Below are positions 41,466 through 48,842 of a stretch of 64,000 nucleotides of DNA, in pieces (within the stretch, counting starts at the first letter, position 1; each line of letters begins with the position of its first letter). Location: the NCBI GenBank assembly GCA_017472965.1, contig JAFUNR010000005.1, positions 1 through 64,000 on the forward strand, in the 5' to 3' direction. Origin of the DNA: Oscillospiraceae bacterium (GTDB lineage: Bacteria > Bacillota > Clostridia > Oscillospirales > Ruminococcaceae). A program made the position numbers and the translations under genes. The notes beneath the pieces are model-generated. The model searched no databases. It worked only from the letters and a program-made list of their open reading frames with translations, and was not told the origin of the DNA.

Positions 41466-43577
41466 TTACTGCGCCGGCTCGATTTTGATCGTGGCGGCGG
41501 CAGGGGCGGCATCCAGCAGCACCTCCAGTCCCTTTGCCAGTGCAGCGCCGTCGGCGACCAGCTCCAGCGCACAGCCGTAGCCGGTAAGACGGTATCTTTT
41601 CTCCAGCTGCAGGCCCTTGAGCGGCAGCGTGATCACCGGTTCATCGCACAGCGGACGGCGGTACACCTGTACAAAGCCCTCGCCGGTGACGGAATCGATA
41701 AACTCGTACGCCAGCGGGCAGGCATCGTCCACATTCCACTCCGTCAGCAGATAATAATCCGCATAGAAGCTCTTGTTGACGGCGCGCCACTCCTCCACAT
41801 AGGCACGGGCGCGCTCGCCCGCCTCACCCTTGTAAAGTCCCGGCTCGGTGTTTACCATGGTGAACGGTGTCAGGCAGGAACGCATATTGTATTCAAACAG
41901 CTCCGGCTTATCCGGCTCAAAGGCATAGCCGGATTTGAAGTAAGGATGCACGGTGAACAGCGCACTCTGCACCGCCTGCTGCCGGGACATATTCCCGATG
42001 AAAAAGTCGGTATAGTGCAGCGGCACAGCCCGGCGCATGGTCTCCAGATCGTTGCGGCGGCCGCCGGAAGCACAGCTGTCGATGATCATGCCGCCGAAAC
42101 GCTCGCGCAGCTTATCCCACAGGCGCAGATGGCCCACCATATACTTGTTTTCGGTGATGCCCTGACGGTCGGGGGTATCGGTGGCCTGCCAGAAGCCCAG
42201 CGGACGGATATTATGATCCTCGCGGTAGATGCCGATGCCGCCGCGCTCCAGCACGCCGGCGATGCGCTCGAACAGCCATTCTTCCGCCTCCGGATTGCCC
42301 AGATCCACAAAGCGGATGGGCATGACAAGATCGCCGTCATCGCGGGAACGGATGAGTTCCTCATATCCCTTGAGCAGCCATTCCTTTTTCAGGGTGCTGC
42401 CGTCATCCTTCAGCATATCCTCCTCCAGAGAGAAGCGCTCCGGCTCAAACCACAGCAGAGTATCGCCGCCGGTCTCTGCCATGCAATCGCTGATGGCCTT
42501 CATGCCGGTGGGAAAATCCTCACTGCGGGGCAGCCAATCGCCAAGAAACACATAGTCGTCCATGACAATAGGCTTCTTTTTGCCGTCCAGAGAGGTGTAA
42601 TGCCAGCCGGCATCCATCCACCAGTTATCGATGGTGATACCGCATTCCCGCAGGTCGCGGATGCATTCGATCTGATTTTCCTCGGTGGCAAAGCAGGTCA
42701 TGCCGGTGTGGCAGGCGGTGGAGCTGAGGGTGGGCCGGGAGATACTGCCATCCTTGCGGGGCATATTGCATTCCATCATAAAGCGCCGCCACAGGTTGAT
42801 GCGGCGGGCATCGTCGTCGCCCTCCATGAATACAAGGCAGGTCAGCGGGGTACGGATACGCTCGCCCGGATACAGAAAGGCATCCAGCGTCTGTTGACCG
42901 GTGGTCAGATGCACACCGTCACGGCCGGCGGTCAGCGATGCACGCCACTGGCCCGGCCAGCCGATGGCGACGGAAACATTACCGGCGGTGGTCTGGATAT
43001 TGAAATAGGGGTACTCGTGGTTGCAGCTGCAGCCGCCAACAGGGTGCAGCTCGGTGGGCAGCCCCATGGGCAGAGGGCGATCATAGGGCTCGTTGTTCAT
43101 GCCGTAGGTGGTGCCCGCTACGCCGTCCGCAGGAGTATTGCTCTCGTTGCGGGCATCCCCCAGAATGCCGCGGATGCGGGCGCGTACACCGGGCAGCACC
43201 GTATCACAGCCGTTGAGAGCGTGGATGCGGGGGCTGTTTTCCCTGGTTTCGTTGGAGAAATACAGCGTCCACTCGCAGGCGGCATGCTGCGGGTACAGTG
43301 TACACACGGCGGAAACGCTCAGCCCGCTGGGCATATGACGGAAAGAGAGCTGATCGGTGACCTTGTTCTCCCCTTCCTTCTGCAGCATAGACATCAGTTT
43401 AAAGTCATCGCCAAAACCGTGATACTCTTTTCCATCCAGCATGAACGAGCATGGAAACGCGGCGGGTGTTTCCACCATCGAATTGTAAAACGCGGCGGCG
43501 CGTTCGCATTCCGCAGCGCTTGCTGCCGTGTTGTGCACCGCGAAAGACACAGCGTTGTTTTTCTTGTAAATGCTCAT
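41466..43577 (-). CDS. GH36-like alpha-glycosidase
   Basis: A 703-aa protein with an N-terminal beta-sandwich (1-300), a TIM barrel (~310-600) and a C-terminal sheet domain, the GH36 architecture. Barrel landmarks are ITIDNWWMDAGWHY, LLWFEPERFS, the likely nucleophile Asp in GIGIYREDHNIRPLGFWQ and the acid/base Asp in IIDSCASGGRRNDLETMRR. The usual KWDxNR nucleophile motif is replaced by YREDHN, so specificity (alpha-galactoside or alpha-GalNAc) is open. There is no signal peptide, indicating cytosolic action. The start at 43577 has AAAGGAG upstream, and the promoter carries a large inverted repeat. Confidence 0.88.
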   Translation of the reverse strand: MSIYKKNNAVSFAVHNTAASAAECERAAAFYNSMVETPAAFPCSFMLDGKEYHGFGDDFKLMSMLQKEGENKVTDQLSFRHMPSGLSVSAVCTLYPQHAACEWTLYFSNETRENSPRIHALNGCDTVLPGVRARIRGILGDARNESNTPADGVAGTTYGMNNEPYDRPLPMGLPTELHPVGGCSCNHEYPYFNIQTTAGNVSVAIGWPGQWRASLTAGRDGVHLTTGQQTLDAFLYPGERIRTPLTCLVFMEGDDDARRINLWRRFMMECNMPRKDGSISRPTLSSTACHTGMTCFATEENQIECIRDLRECGITIDNWWMDAGWHYTSLDGKKKPIVMDDYVFLGDWLPRSEDFPTGMKAISDCMAETGGDTLLWFEPERFSLEEDMLKDDGSTLKKEWLLKGYEELIRSRDDGDLVMPIRFVDLGNPEAEEWLFERIAGVLERGGIGIYREDHNIRPLGFWQATDTPDRQGITENKYMVGHLRLWDKLRERFGGMIIDSCASGGRRNDLETMRRAVPLHYTDFFIGNMSRQQAVQSALFTVHPYFKSGYAFEPDKPELFEYNMRSCLTPFTMVNTEPGLYKGEAGERARAYVEEWRAVNKSFYADYYLLTEWNVDDACPLAYEFIDSVTGEGFVQVYRRPLCDEPVITLPLKGLQLEKRYRLTGYGCALELVADGAALAKGLEVLLDAAPAAATIKIEPAQ

Positions 43578-43615
43578 CTTCTTTTCTCCTTTTTCCTGTG
43601 AACGGCGGCAGACAA

Positions 43616-43665
43616 AGCACCGCCCGGTACAAGGTCAATATACCTTCTCCGGACGGTGCTGTCAA
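43616..43665 (-). promoter_or_regulatory. Promoter and candidate operator of the GH36 gene
   Basis: TTGACA (43660-43665), 17-bp spacer, TATATT (43637-43642). A 12-bp inverted repeat with one mismatch (AGCACCGCCCGG at 43616-43627, CCGGACGGTGCT at 43649-43660) brackets the -10 box, overlapping the -35 on one side and the transcription start on the other. Confidence 0.75.
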
Positions 43666-43739
43666 TGGTTCTGTGATGAAAAACAGCCGGAGAAAACAGA
43701 TTTCTCCTTATACTTTCTCTTTGCGTGGAATACGGGCGA

Positions 43740-44231
43740 TCAATAGCCGCCCTCGATCTCCAGGCTGGCATCCACATCCACCCATTCGCTCTGCACATCA
43801 AAGATACGGTACTCGGTATCGGTGATGCGCACGATCACCTTTTCAATGCCGGCATTGATCACCATGCGCTTGCACATGCTGCAGCAGCAGGGGTTCTGCA
43901 CATACTCCATATTGGGCAGATTGCGTCCGCACAGATACAGCGTTGCGCCCAGCATCTCGTGGCGGGCGGCGCTGATAATGGCATTTGCCTCGGCATGAAC
44001 GCTGCGGCACAGCTCATATCGCTGTCCGCGGGGAATATTCAGCTGCTCGCGGATGCAGCTGCCCATATCGGAACAATTCTTCCGGCCGCGGGGCGCCCCC
44101 ACATAGCCGGTGGAGACGATCTCATCGTTTTTGACGATGATGGCACCGTAGATGCGTCTCAGACAGGTGCTGCGCTTGGAGACGGTATCGGCGATATCCA
44201 GATAATAGTTGATCTTGTCGCGTCGTTCCAT
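43740..44231 (-). CDS. dCMP deaminase (ComEB-like)
   Basis: A 163-aa zinc-dependent deaminase. The zinc site is SVHAEANAIISAA (His and catalytic Glu) and NPCCCSMCKRMVINAG (two Cys). RSTCLRRIYGAIIVKNDEIV and STGYVGAPRGRKNC are typical of deoxycytidylate deaminase, which makes dUMP for thymidylate synthesis. The start at 44231 has AAAGGAGAGG upstream. It is divergent from cdd, so both pyrimidine deaminases share one 176-bp control region. Confidence 0.92.
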   Translation of the reverse strand: MERRDKINYYLDIADTVSKRSTCLRRIYGAIIVKNDEIVSTGYVGAPRGRKNCSDMGSCIREQLNIPRGQRYELCRSVHAEANAIISAARHEMLGATLYLCGRNLPNMEYVQNPCCCSMCKRMVINAGIEKVIVRITDTEYRIFDVQSEWVDVDASLEIEGGY

Positions 44232-44266
44232 ATTTGATCGGCCTCTCCTTTGTATGCTTTTCTTTT

Positions 44267-44295
44267 AGCATACACCATTCGGGGCGAAATGACAA
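44267..44295 (-). promoter_or_regulatory. Promoter of the dCMP deaminase gene
   Basis: TTGTCA (44290-44295), 17-bp spacer, TATGCT (44267-44272). A weaker plus-strand TTGCTT/TAGAAT pair at 44328-44355 could serve cdd. Confidence 0.75.
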
Positions 44296-44407
44296 GAAAA
44301 ATCCGCAGCTCGGCCCTGTTTTTCTCTTTGCTTTTGCCGCAGAATGTGCTAGAATAATATACAAATTCACCCCCGTACCGCCGCTTTGCCGGCAAGGAGG
44401 CTCCTCT

Positions 44408-44809
44408 ATGGAAAAAAACGAACTGATCGCACTGGCGTGGCAGGCCGCAGAAAAGGCCTATGCTCCCTATTCCAACTGGCAGGTGGGTGCCGCCGTGCTG
44501 GGCGAAAACGGAACGGTCTATACCGGCTGCAACATCGAAAATGCCAGCTACGGTCTGACCAACTGTGCCGAGCGCACCGCCATATTCAAAATGGTGAGCG
44601 ACGGCTGTCTGAAATTCACCGCCATTGCCGTGGTCAGCGGCGAGACCTGCAACGGCTATCCCTGCGGGGCGTGCCGTCAGGTGATGAGCGAATTTGCCGC
44701 CGGCGGCAGCGTGCCCGTGTACATCTCCGGAAAGGATGGCAGCTGTCTGACTGCCGCCATGAGCGATCTGCTGCCCTATGCTTTTGAAAAGGAAACCCTG
44801 CTGAAATGA
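44408..44809 (+). CDS. cdd: Cytidine deaminase
   Basis: A 133-aa homotetrameric-type enzyme converting (deoxy)cytidine to (deoxy)uridine. The zinc site is NCAERTAIFKM (Cys and catalytic Glu) and YPCGACRQVM. CNIENASYGLT completes the substrate site. The start at 44408 has AAGGAGG upstream. The stop overlaps the rsmA start (ATGA), so the two are translationally coupled. Confidence 0.96.
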   Translation: MEKNELIALAWQAAEKAYAPYSNWQVGAAVLGENGTVYTGCNIENASYGLTNCAERTAIFKMVSDGCLKFTAIAVVSGETCNGYPCGACRQVMSEFAAGGSVPVYISGKDGSCLTAAMSDLLPYAFEKETLLK

Positions 44810-45681
44810 GTGAGCTGAACAATCTGACGGATCTGGGCTATGTGCGCCGTCTGTGCGAAAAGCACGGCTTTGTGCTTTCCAAACAGTTCGGGCAGAATTT
44901 CATCGTCAACCCCGGTATCTGCCCCAAAATGGCGGAAGCCGCCGGCCTGTGCGAGGGCTGGGGCGCACTGGAGGTCGGCCCCGGCATCGGCGTGCTGACC
45001 AAGGAGCTTGCACTGCGTGCGGACAAGGTGGTAACGGTGGAGATCGACCGCCGCCTGCCCCCGCTGCTGGAGGAAAGCCTTGCCGGGCTGGACAATATCC
45101 GTCTCGTGATGGGTGATGTGCTGGAACTGGATCTGCACGCACTGATCGCAGAGGAATTCGCCGGCAAAAAGGTGGCTGTCTGCGCCAACCTGCCCTATTA
45201 TATCACCAGCCCCATTCTGATGAAGCTGCTGGAGGATCGCCTGCCGGTGGAGAGCATCACCGTCATGGTGCAGAAGGAAGCTGCCGACCGCATCTGTGCT
45301 GCCCCCGGCACCCGCGAGGCCGGCGCCATCAGTCTTGCGGTGCGGTATTACGCCAGACCGCAGGTGCTTTTCACCGTGTCGCCGGGAAGCTTCACCCCGC
45401 CGCCCAAGGTGACCAGCGCCGTGATCAAGCTGACTCTGCACGACACCCCGCCGGTACAGCCCAAAAGCGAGAAACGGATGTTCCGTATCATCCGCGCCGC
45501 CTTCAGCCAGCGCAGAAAGACCGCAGTCAACGGCATCTGCAGCGGTATGAGTCTGCCCAAGGAAGCGGTGCAAGCCGCCTTTGCCGCCGCCGGTCTTGCC
45601 CCCATGGCACGCCCCGAGCAGATGACACTGGAGGATTTCTGCGCACTAGAGCACGCCTTTGCCGATGCCGGTCTGGGCTGA
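44806..45681 (+). CDS. rsmA: 16S rRNA dimethyladenosine transferase
   Basis: Dimethylates the two adjacent adenosines in helix 45 of 16S rRNA. The 291-aa protein has SKQFGQNFIVNP, the SAM motif LEVGPGIGVLTKELA, the catalytic NLPYYI (in CANLPYYITSPILMKLL) and a C-terminal helical domain with IIRAAFSQRRKTAVN. It starts in the cdd stop codon. The plus-strand cdd-rsmA-plsC run is isolated from the usual ksgA neighbours. Confidence 0.97.
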   Translation: MSELNNLTDLGYVRRLCEKHGFVLSKQFGQNFIVNPGICPKMAEAAGLCEGWGALEVGPGIGVLTKELALRADKVVTVEIDRRLPPLLEESLAGLDNIRLVMGDVLELDLHALIAEEFAGKKVAVCANLPYYITSPILMKLLEDRLPVESITVMVQKEAADRICAAPGTREAGAISLAVRYYARPQVLFTVSPGSFTPPPKVTSAVIKLTLHDTPPVQPKSEKRMFRIIRAAFSQRRKTAVNGICSGMSLPKEAVQAAFAAAGLAPMARPEQMTLEDFCALEHAFADAGLG

Positions 45682-45738
45682 GCGCCGCTGCGCGAAGCAT
45701 TTTCAATTTAGCCTGTCAAAAAGGAGATTTTCCGTACC

Positions 45739-46467
45739 ATGCGAATGATCCTTGCCTGTCTGTATGCGGGCGCCGCCCTGCTCTATCTGTTTCCGCTGCA
45801 ATTGCGTGCCGTCTGGCTGAAAAAACACGGGCGTACTGAAGAATGCCGCCGTATCACCGATAAGTGGGTGCCCGTCTGGATGGGTACCATACTGCGCATC
45901 GGCGGGGTGCGGGTGGAGGTCTCCGGTCTGGAAAACCTGCCCGATTCCCCCGCGGTGTTCGTGTGCAACCACCAGAGTATGATCGATATTCCGGTGCTGC
46001 TCACCGCGCTGGGCCGCCCCCGCGCCCTGATGGCCAAAGCCGTGCTGAGCAGGATCCCGCTGCTGCGGGGCTGGATGCGGCTGTTTGACTGCATTTTTGT
46101 GCAGCGCAGCGACCCCAAAGAAGCACGGCGCTCCTATGAGGAGGGCGTGCGGCTGGTGAAGGCCGGCGGCGACCTGATCGTATTCCCCGAGGGCACCCGC
46201 TCCAGGGACGGCGAAATTCAGGAATTCAAGGCCGGCAGCTTCCGCATTGCCAGCACCAACGGTGTGCCCATTGTGCCGCTGCTCATCGACGGCAGCCGCT
46301 ATACACTGGAAGAAAACGGCTGTTGGATCTGCCCGGGCAAGGTATCGCTGCGGGTGTTTGCGCCCATTGACACCGCACAAATGAGCCGCGAGGAACTCAA
46401 AGCTCTGCCGGAAAGAATCCGCGCCCAGCTGACCGCCGCACTGAAGGAGATTCGCACCGCACAGTAA
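45739..46467 (+). CDS. plsC: 1-acyl-sn-glycerol-3-phosphate acyltransferase
   Basis: Acylates lysophosphatidic acid at the inner membrane face. The 242-aa protein has an N-terminal hydrophobic helix (residues 3-22), the catalytic NHQSMID (HxxxxD) near residue 75, the FVQRS block, the FPEGTRSRDG glycerol-phosphate motif and VPIVPLLIDGS. The start at 45739 has AAGGAGA upstream. The protein works downstream of PlsX, encoded at 15.7 kb. Confidence 0.93.
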   Translation: MRMILACLYAGAALLYLFPLQLRAVWLKKHGRTEECRRITDKWVPVWMGTILRIGGVRVEVSGLENLPDSPAVFVCNHQSMIDIPVLLTALGRPRALMAKAVLSRIPLLRGWMRLFDCIFVQRSDPKEARRSYEEGVRLVKAGGDLIVFPEGTRSRDGEIQEFKAGSFRIASTNGVPIVPLLIDGSRYTLEENGCWICPGKVSLRVFAPIDTAQMSREELKALPERIRAQLTAALKEIRTAQ

Positions 46468-46481
46468 AAAACGCATCGGAC

Positions 46482-46518
46482 ACCGCCGCCGGGCCTTACC
46501 GCCCCGCGGCGGTTTTTT
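46482..46518 (+). terminator. Terminator after plsC
   Basis: ACCGCCGC-C-GGG pairs with CCCCGCGGCGGT, followed by TTTTTT at 46513-46518. Confidence 0.85.
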
Positions 46519-46630
46519 GCGCTTTTGAAGATTTTCCGCACCCGGAAATGCGGTGATCCCTTCATTATTTATTCACAGAGTTTTAGCTGTTTCCTCACAC
46601 ATTCCATACAGATCCGCCACATTTTTTCCG

Positions 46631-47007
46631 TATAATAAAAGCCGTCAAAGGGGGAAGGCCCAGTGCCCGATCCCTTTTGGAGCCGGCAGCCGCCGGTTCA
46701 CAGCAATCCCTCAAAGTACCCATGCGAGGCCGTTTGGCCGGGTGCTTTGCGGCCATGGCGCGCAGGTCTCTGTGCGCGGCCGTAACTTATCCGCCGGCAA
46801 GGTGAAACGGAACGCGGCGCTCCCGCACTCCCACCGCCCCGGACCACCGGTTTCCTTTGCGCGGGAACGAGCTGCCCGCACAAAGTTCACATATTTCTTC
46901 CGCAAGAGTGTGTTCTTCGGAACAGATCATTTGCTGATTCTCCTCTTCTTTTCTTAAAACGGCAGCGGCGCATCCCCGCAAAAGGGATACGCCGCTGTTC
47001 GTTTTTT
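46631..47007 (+). ncRNA. Candidate structured non-coding RNA
   Basis: The 610-bp gap 46468-47077 has no credible protein. A TATAAT box (46631-46636) precedes a run of strong stem-loops: 46647-46677 (AAAGGG/CCCTTT), 46680-46699 (8 bp GAGCCGGC), 46712-46749 (10 bp CAAAGTACCC with an inner GGCC/GGCC), 46750-46782 (CGGCC plus GCGCGCAG arms) and 46855-46885 (CTTTG-GCGGG arms). A strong terminator follows at 46963-47007 (CAGCGGCG-ATCCC stem, then TTTTTT). The -35 is weak. I could not match tmRNA, RNase P, SRP or 6S hallmarks by eye. Strand is inferred from promoter and terminator. Confidence 0.55.
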
Positions 47008-47077
47008 ATGTCAGTCCGCCTTGCGGCAGTCCGCCGGAATACAGCCGAATGCCTTGACATCATGCAGTTCTTTCTTT

Positions 47078-47839
47078 TCAGCCGCCTTTTACCGAAGCGC
47101 AGTGCAGCGTTTCGCAGTGCACATCACCGCCCACATTGCCGCAGGTAACGCCATCACCCGCGCGCACACTGCCATCCACATCACCGCAGGTGACGCCGTC
47201 GCCGGCGGTCACATTGCCCGCGACGCTGCCCTGACAGTGGACACTGTCGCCGGCATCCACGCTGCCGCCGACCTCACCGCAGCGCACGCCATCGCCCGCA
47301 TGTACATTGCCGCTTACACTGCCGCAGTCCACACCGTCGCCGGCTGTCACATTGCCTGCCACATCGCCGCACACAGCACCGTCGCCGGCCTTGACATCGC
47401 CGTACACATTGCCGTGGATCTCCACGCCGAAATCGCTGGTCACACCGGCCACATCCCCCTGCAGCACGATGCGAAGCTCCTGCCGCTGACGGCTGTAACG
47501 CAGCAGCTGCAGATGGGAGAGCAGCGTATGTCCCTTACACACCACAGCGTACAGATTGCCGTCATCCGGCCAGGGCAGACCATCCATATAAAAGGGCTCC
47601 GGCTGCGGTACAGGCTCGGCAGGGGCCGCACGGCCGAACAACTCGTCAATGCTCACATCAAAGATCTCCGCGATGCGCGGCAGGAGCAGCACATCCGGAC
47701 AGGCAATGTCATTCTCCCATTTACTCACCGCCTGAAAGGTCACGCCCAGCTGCTCTGCCAGCTGTTCCTGCGTCATACACTGCGCCTTGCGCAGGGCACA
47801 GATCCGTGCACCGAGGGTGATGGTTTCGTTTTGTTCCAT
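47078..47839 (-). CDS. XRE-HTH protein with 15-residue Cys-containing repeats
   Basis: 253 aa. Residues 8-65 form an XRE helix-turn-helix (LAEQLGVTFQAVSKWENDIA), followed by a Pro-rich linker and a short strand-rich segment. From ~128 to 250 run about seven repeats of the pattern GxVxGxVxAGDGVxC, one Cys each. Such short Gly/Val repeats fit a right-handed beta-helix or bactofilin-like solenoid with a Cys ladder. DNA binding joined to a solenoid suggests oligomerisation, metal or redox sensing; this is inference. The repeats are visible as ~45-bp DNA repeats. The start at 47839 has AGGAGA upstream. Confidence 0.85.
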   Translation of the reverse strand: MEQNETITLGARICALRKAQCMTQEQLAEQLGVTFQAVSKWENDIACPDVLLLPRIAEIFDVSIDELFGRAAPAEPVPQPEPFYMDGLPWPDDGNLYAVVCKGHTLLSHLQLLRYSRQRQELRIVLQGDVAGVTSDFGVEIHGNVYGDVKAGDGAVCGDVAGNVTAGDGVDCGSVSGNVHAGDGVRCGEVGGSVDAGDSVHCQGSVAGNVTAGDGVTCGDVDGSVRAGDGVTCGNVGGDVHCETLHCASVKGG

Positions 47840-47952
47840 AGGGATCTCCTTTCTGCGCTTGCTGCGCAGCGGGCGCCGGCTGGCCCGGATTTATTTTTTC
47901 GGTCCGATGGGCACACTATAGCACGCTTTGACTGCCTTTTTCCATAACGCAT

Positions 47953-47996
47953 CGGTTGAATTCGCACTTTTCGGCACTCAACCAGCGGTTGAATGC
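47953..47996. promoter_or_regulatory. Palindrome and extra half-site upstream of the XRE gene
   Basis: GCACTCAACC-AGC-GGTTGAATGC (47974-47996) is a 10-bp inverted repeat with one mismatch. A third CGGTTGAAT half-site lies at 47953. It sits about 35-75 bp upstream of a TATAGT -10-like box (47915-47920, minus). Likely an autoregulatory operator. Confidence 0.55.
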
Positions 47997-48020
47997 TATA
48001 TTTTCCCCTTTTTGTCTGCT

Positions 48021-48830
48021 TTACAGGGTATCGGGACGGCGCAGATCACAGCCGACAGGCGCATCGAGCGCCATACTCCGTGGCATGATGAGGCAATCCA
48101 GCGCATGGATCTCCACACCGGCGGCAGCAGCCTGTACCACCGCCTCGCCAAAAGCGGCATGGGTAGCCCAGTTGGGAGAAAAGGTATGCACGCCCTTCAT
48201 CTGTATCACCACAAGGAGAACGGCTCGCCAGCCCTGTGCTGCCAGTGCAGCAAGTCCCTGCAGATGCTTTACGCCGCGCTGGGTGGGCGCATCCGGAAAG
48301 CGGGCGTGACCGTTCATTTCCAGCGTACAGCCCTTGACTTCGACTGCTACGGGGCGGCCATCCTGCTGCGCACAGAAATCAAAGCGGGAATCTCCCACCG
48401 TGCATTCGGGACGGATATTCTGCAGCGTGCCCAGCCCGCCGGCGGCCAGCCATTCGGCAGCGGCGGCATTGGGTGCGGCGGAATCCATATTGATGAGCAG
48501 CGCCGGCCCGGCCGGCACCGCAGGCGCGATCCACTCGCGTCCGTCCGTATCGGTACAGCGCACCTCCGGCAAAGCCTCTGCCGCAATGCTGCCCGGGCGG
48601 GTATCCTGCGGCGGCAGGCGTTTTTCCACACACACCAGATCGCAGGGCGTGCTGCGGGCGGGGTTTGTGCTGTATTCCAGCCAGACCCGCACACCCGGGC
48701 GCAGCAGCTCGGCACAGCGGCCCGTATTTTTCACATGGACACGCTCCAATGTTCCCTCCCGCCACACCAGCGCAATGAACCGGTTGGGCCGCGCCAGAAA
48801 CCGCGCGGGGCGGATATCGTGATACTGCAT
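48021..48830 (-). CDS. sfsA: SfsA family DNA/RNA nuclease-fold protein
   Basis: A 269-aa SfsA protein. An N-terminal OB-like half (RPNRFIALVWREGTLERVHVKNTGRCAELL) precedes a PD-(D/E)XK-type half with DSRFDFCAQQDGRPVAVEVKGCTL. Further conserved blocks are FPDAPTQRGVKHLQGL and LIMPRSM. E. coli SfsA was named as a sugar-fermentation stimulation gene and binds DNA; the physiological role is uncertain. It begins 13 bp after the stop of the rRNA methylase gene, forming a pair. Confidence 0.93.
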   Translation of the reverse strand: MQYHDIRPARFLARPNRFIALVWREGTLERVHVKNTGRCAELLRPGVRVWLEYSTNPARSTPCDLVCVEKRLPPQDTRPGSIAAEALPEVRCTDTDGREWIAPAVPAGPALLINMDSAAPNAAAAEWLAAGGLGTLQNIRPECTVGDSRFDFCAQQDGRPVAVEVKGCTLEMNGHARFPDAPTQRGVKHLQGLAALAAQGWRAVLLVVIQMKGVHTFSPNWATHAAFGEAVVQAAAAGVEIHALDCLIMPRSMALDAPVGCDLRRPDTL

Positions 48831-48842
48831 CGCTTTCTCCGT

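Noticed and set aside
46631-46945. Assignment of the structured RNA as RNase P RNA, tmRNA, SRP RNA or 6S RNA
   Set aside because: I did not find the RNase P GAGGAAAGUCC and ACAGA cores, the tmRNA GGGGACGUU end or CCA-type 3' end, or the SRP GGAAG apical motif. 6S cannot be excluded by eye but no closing stem was evident.
46553-46957. 134-codon plus-strand frame and a minus-strand frame starting near 46939 with an AGGAG site
   Set aside because: Neither product has a recognisable domain or sensible composition. The region is dominated by hairpins with a better explanation as RNA, although the minus-strand start site is respectable.
47078-47460. Regularly spaced ~45-bp DNA repeats that could suggest a CRISPR array
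   Set aside because: The repeats are in frame, lack unique spacers and encode the 15-residue protein repeats of the XRE protein.
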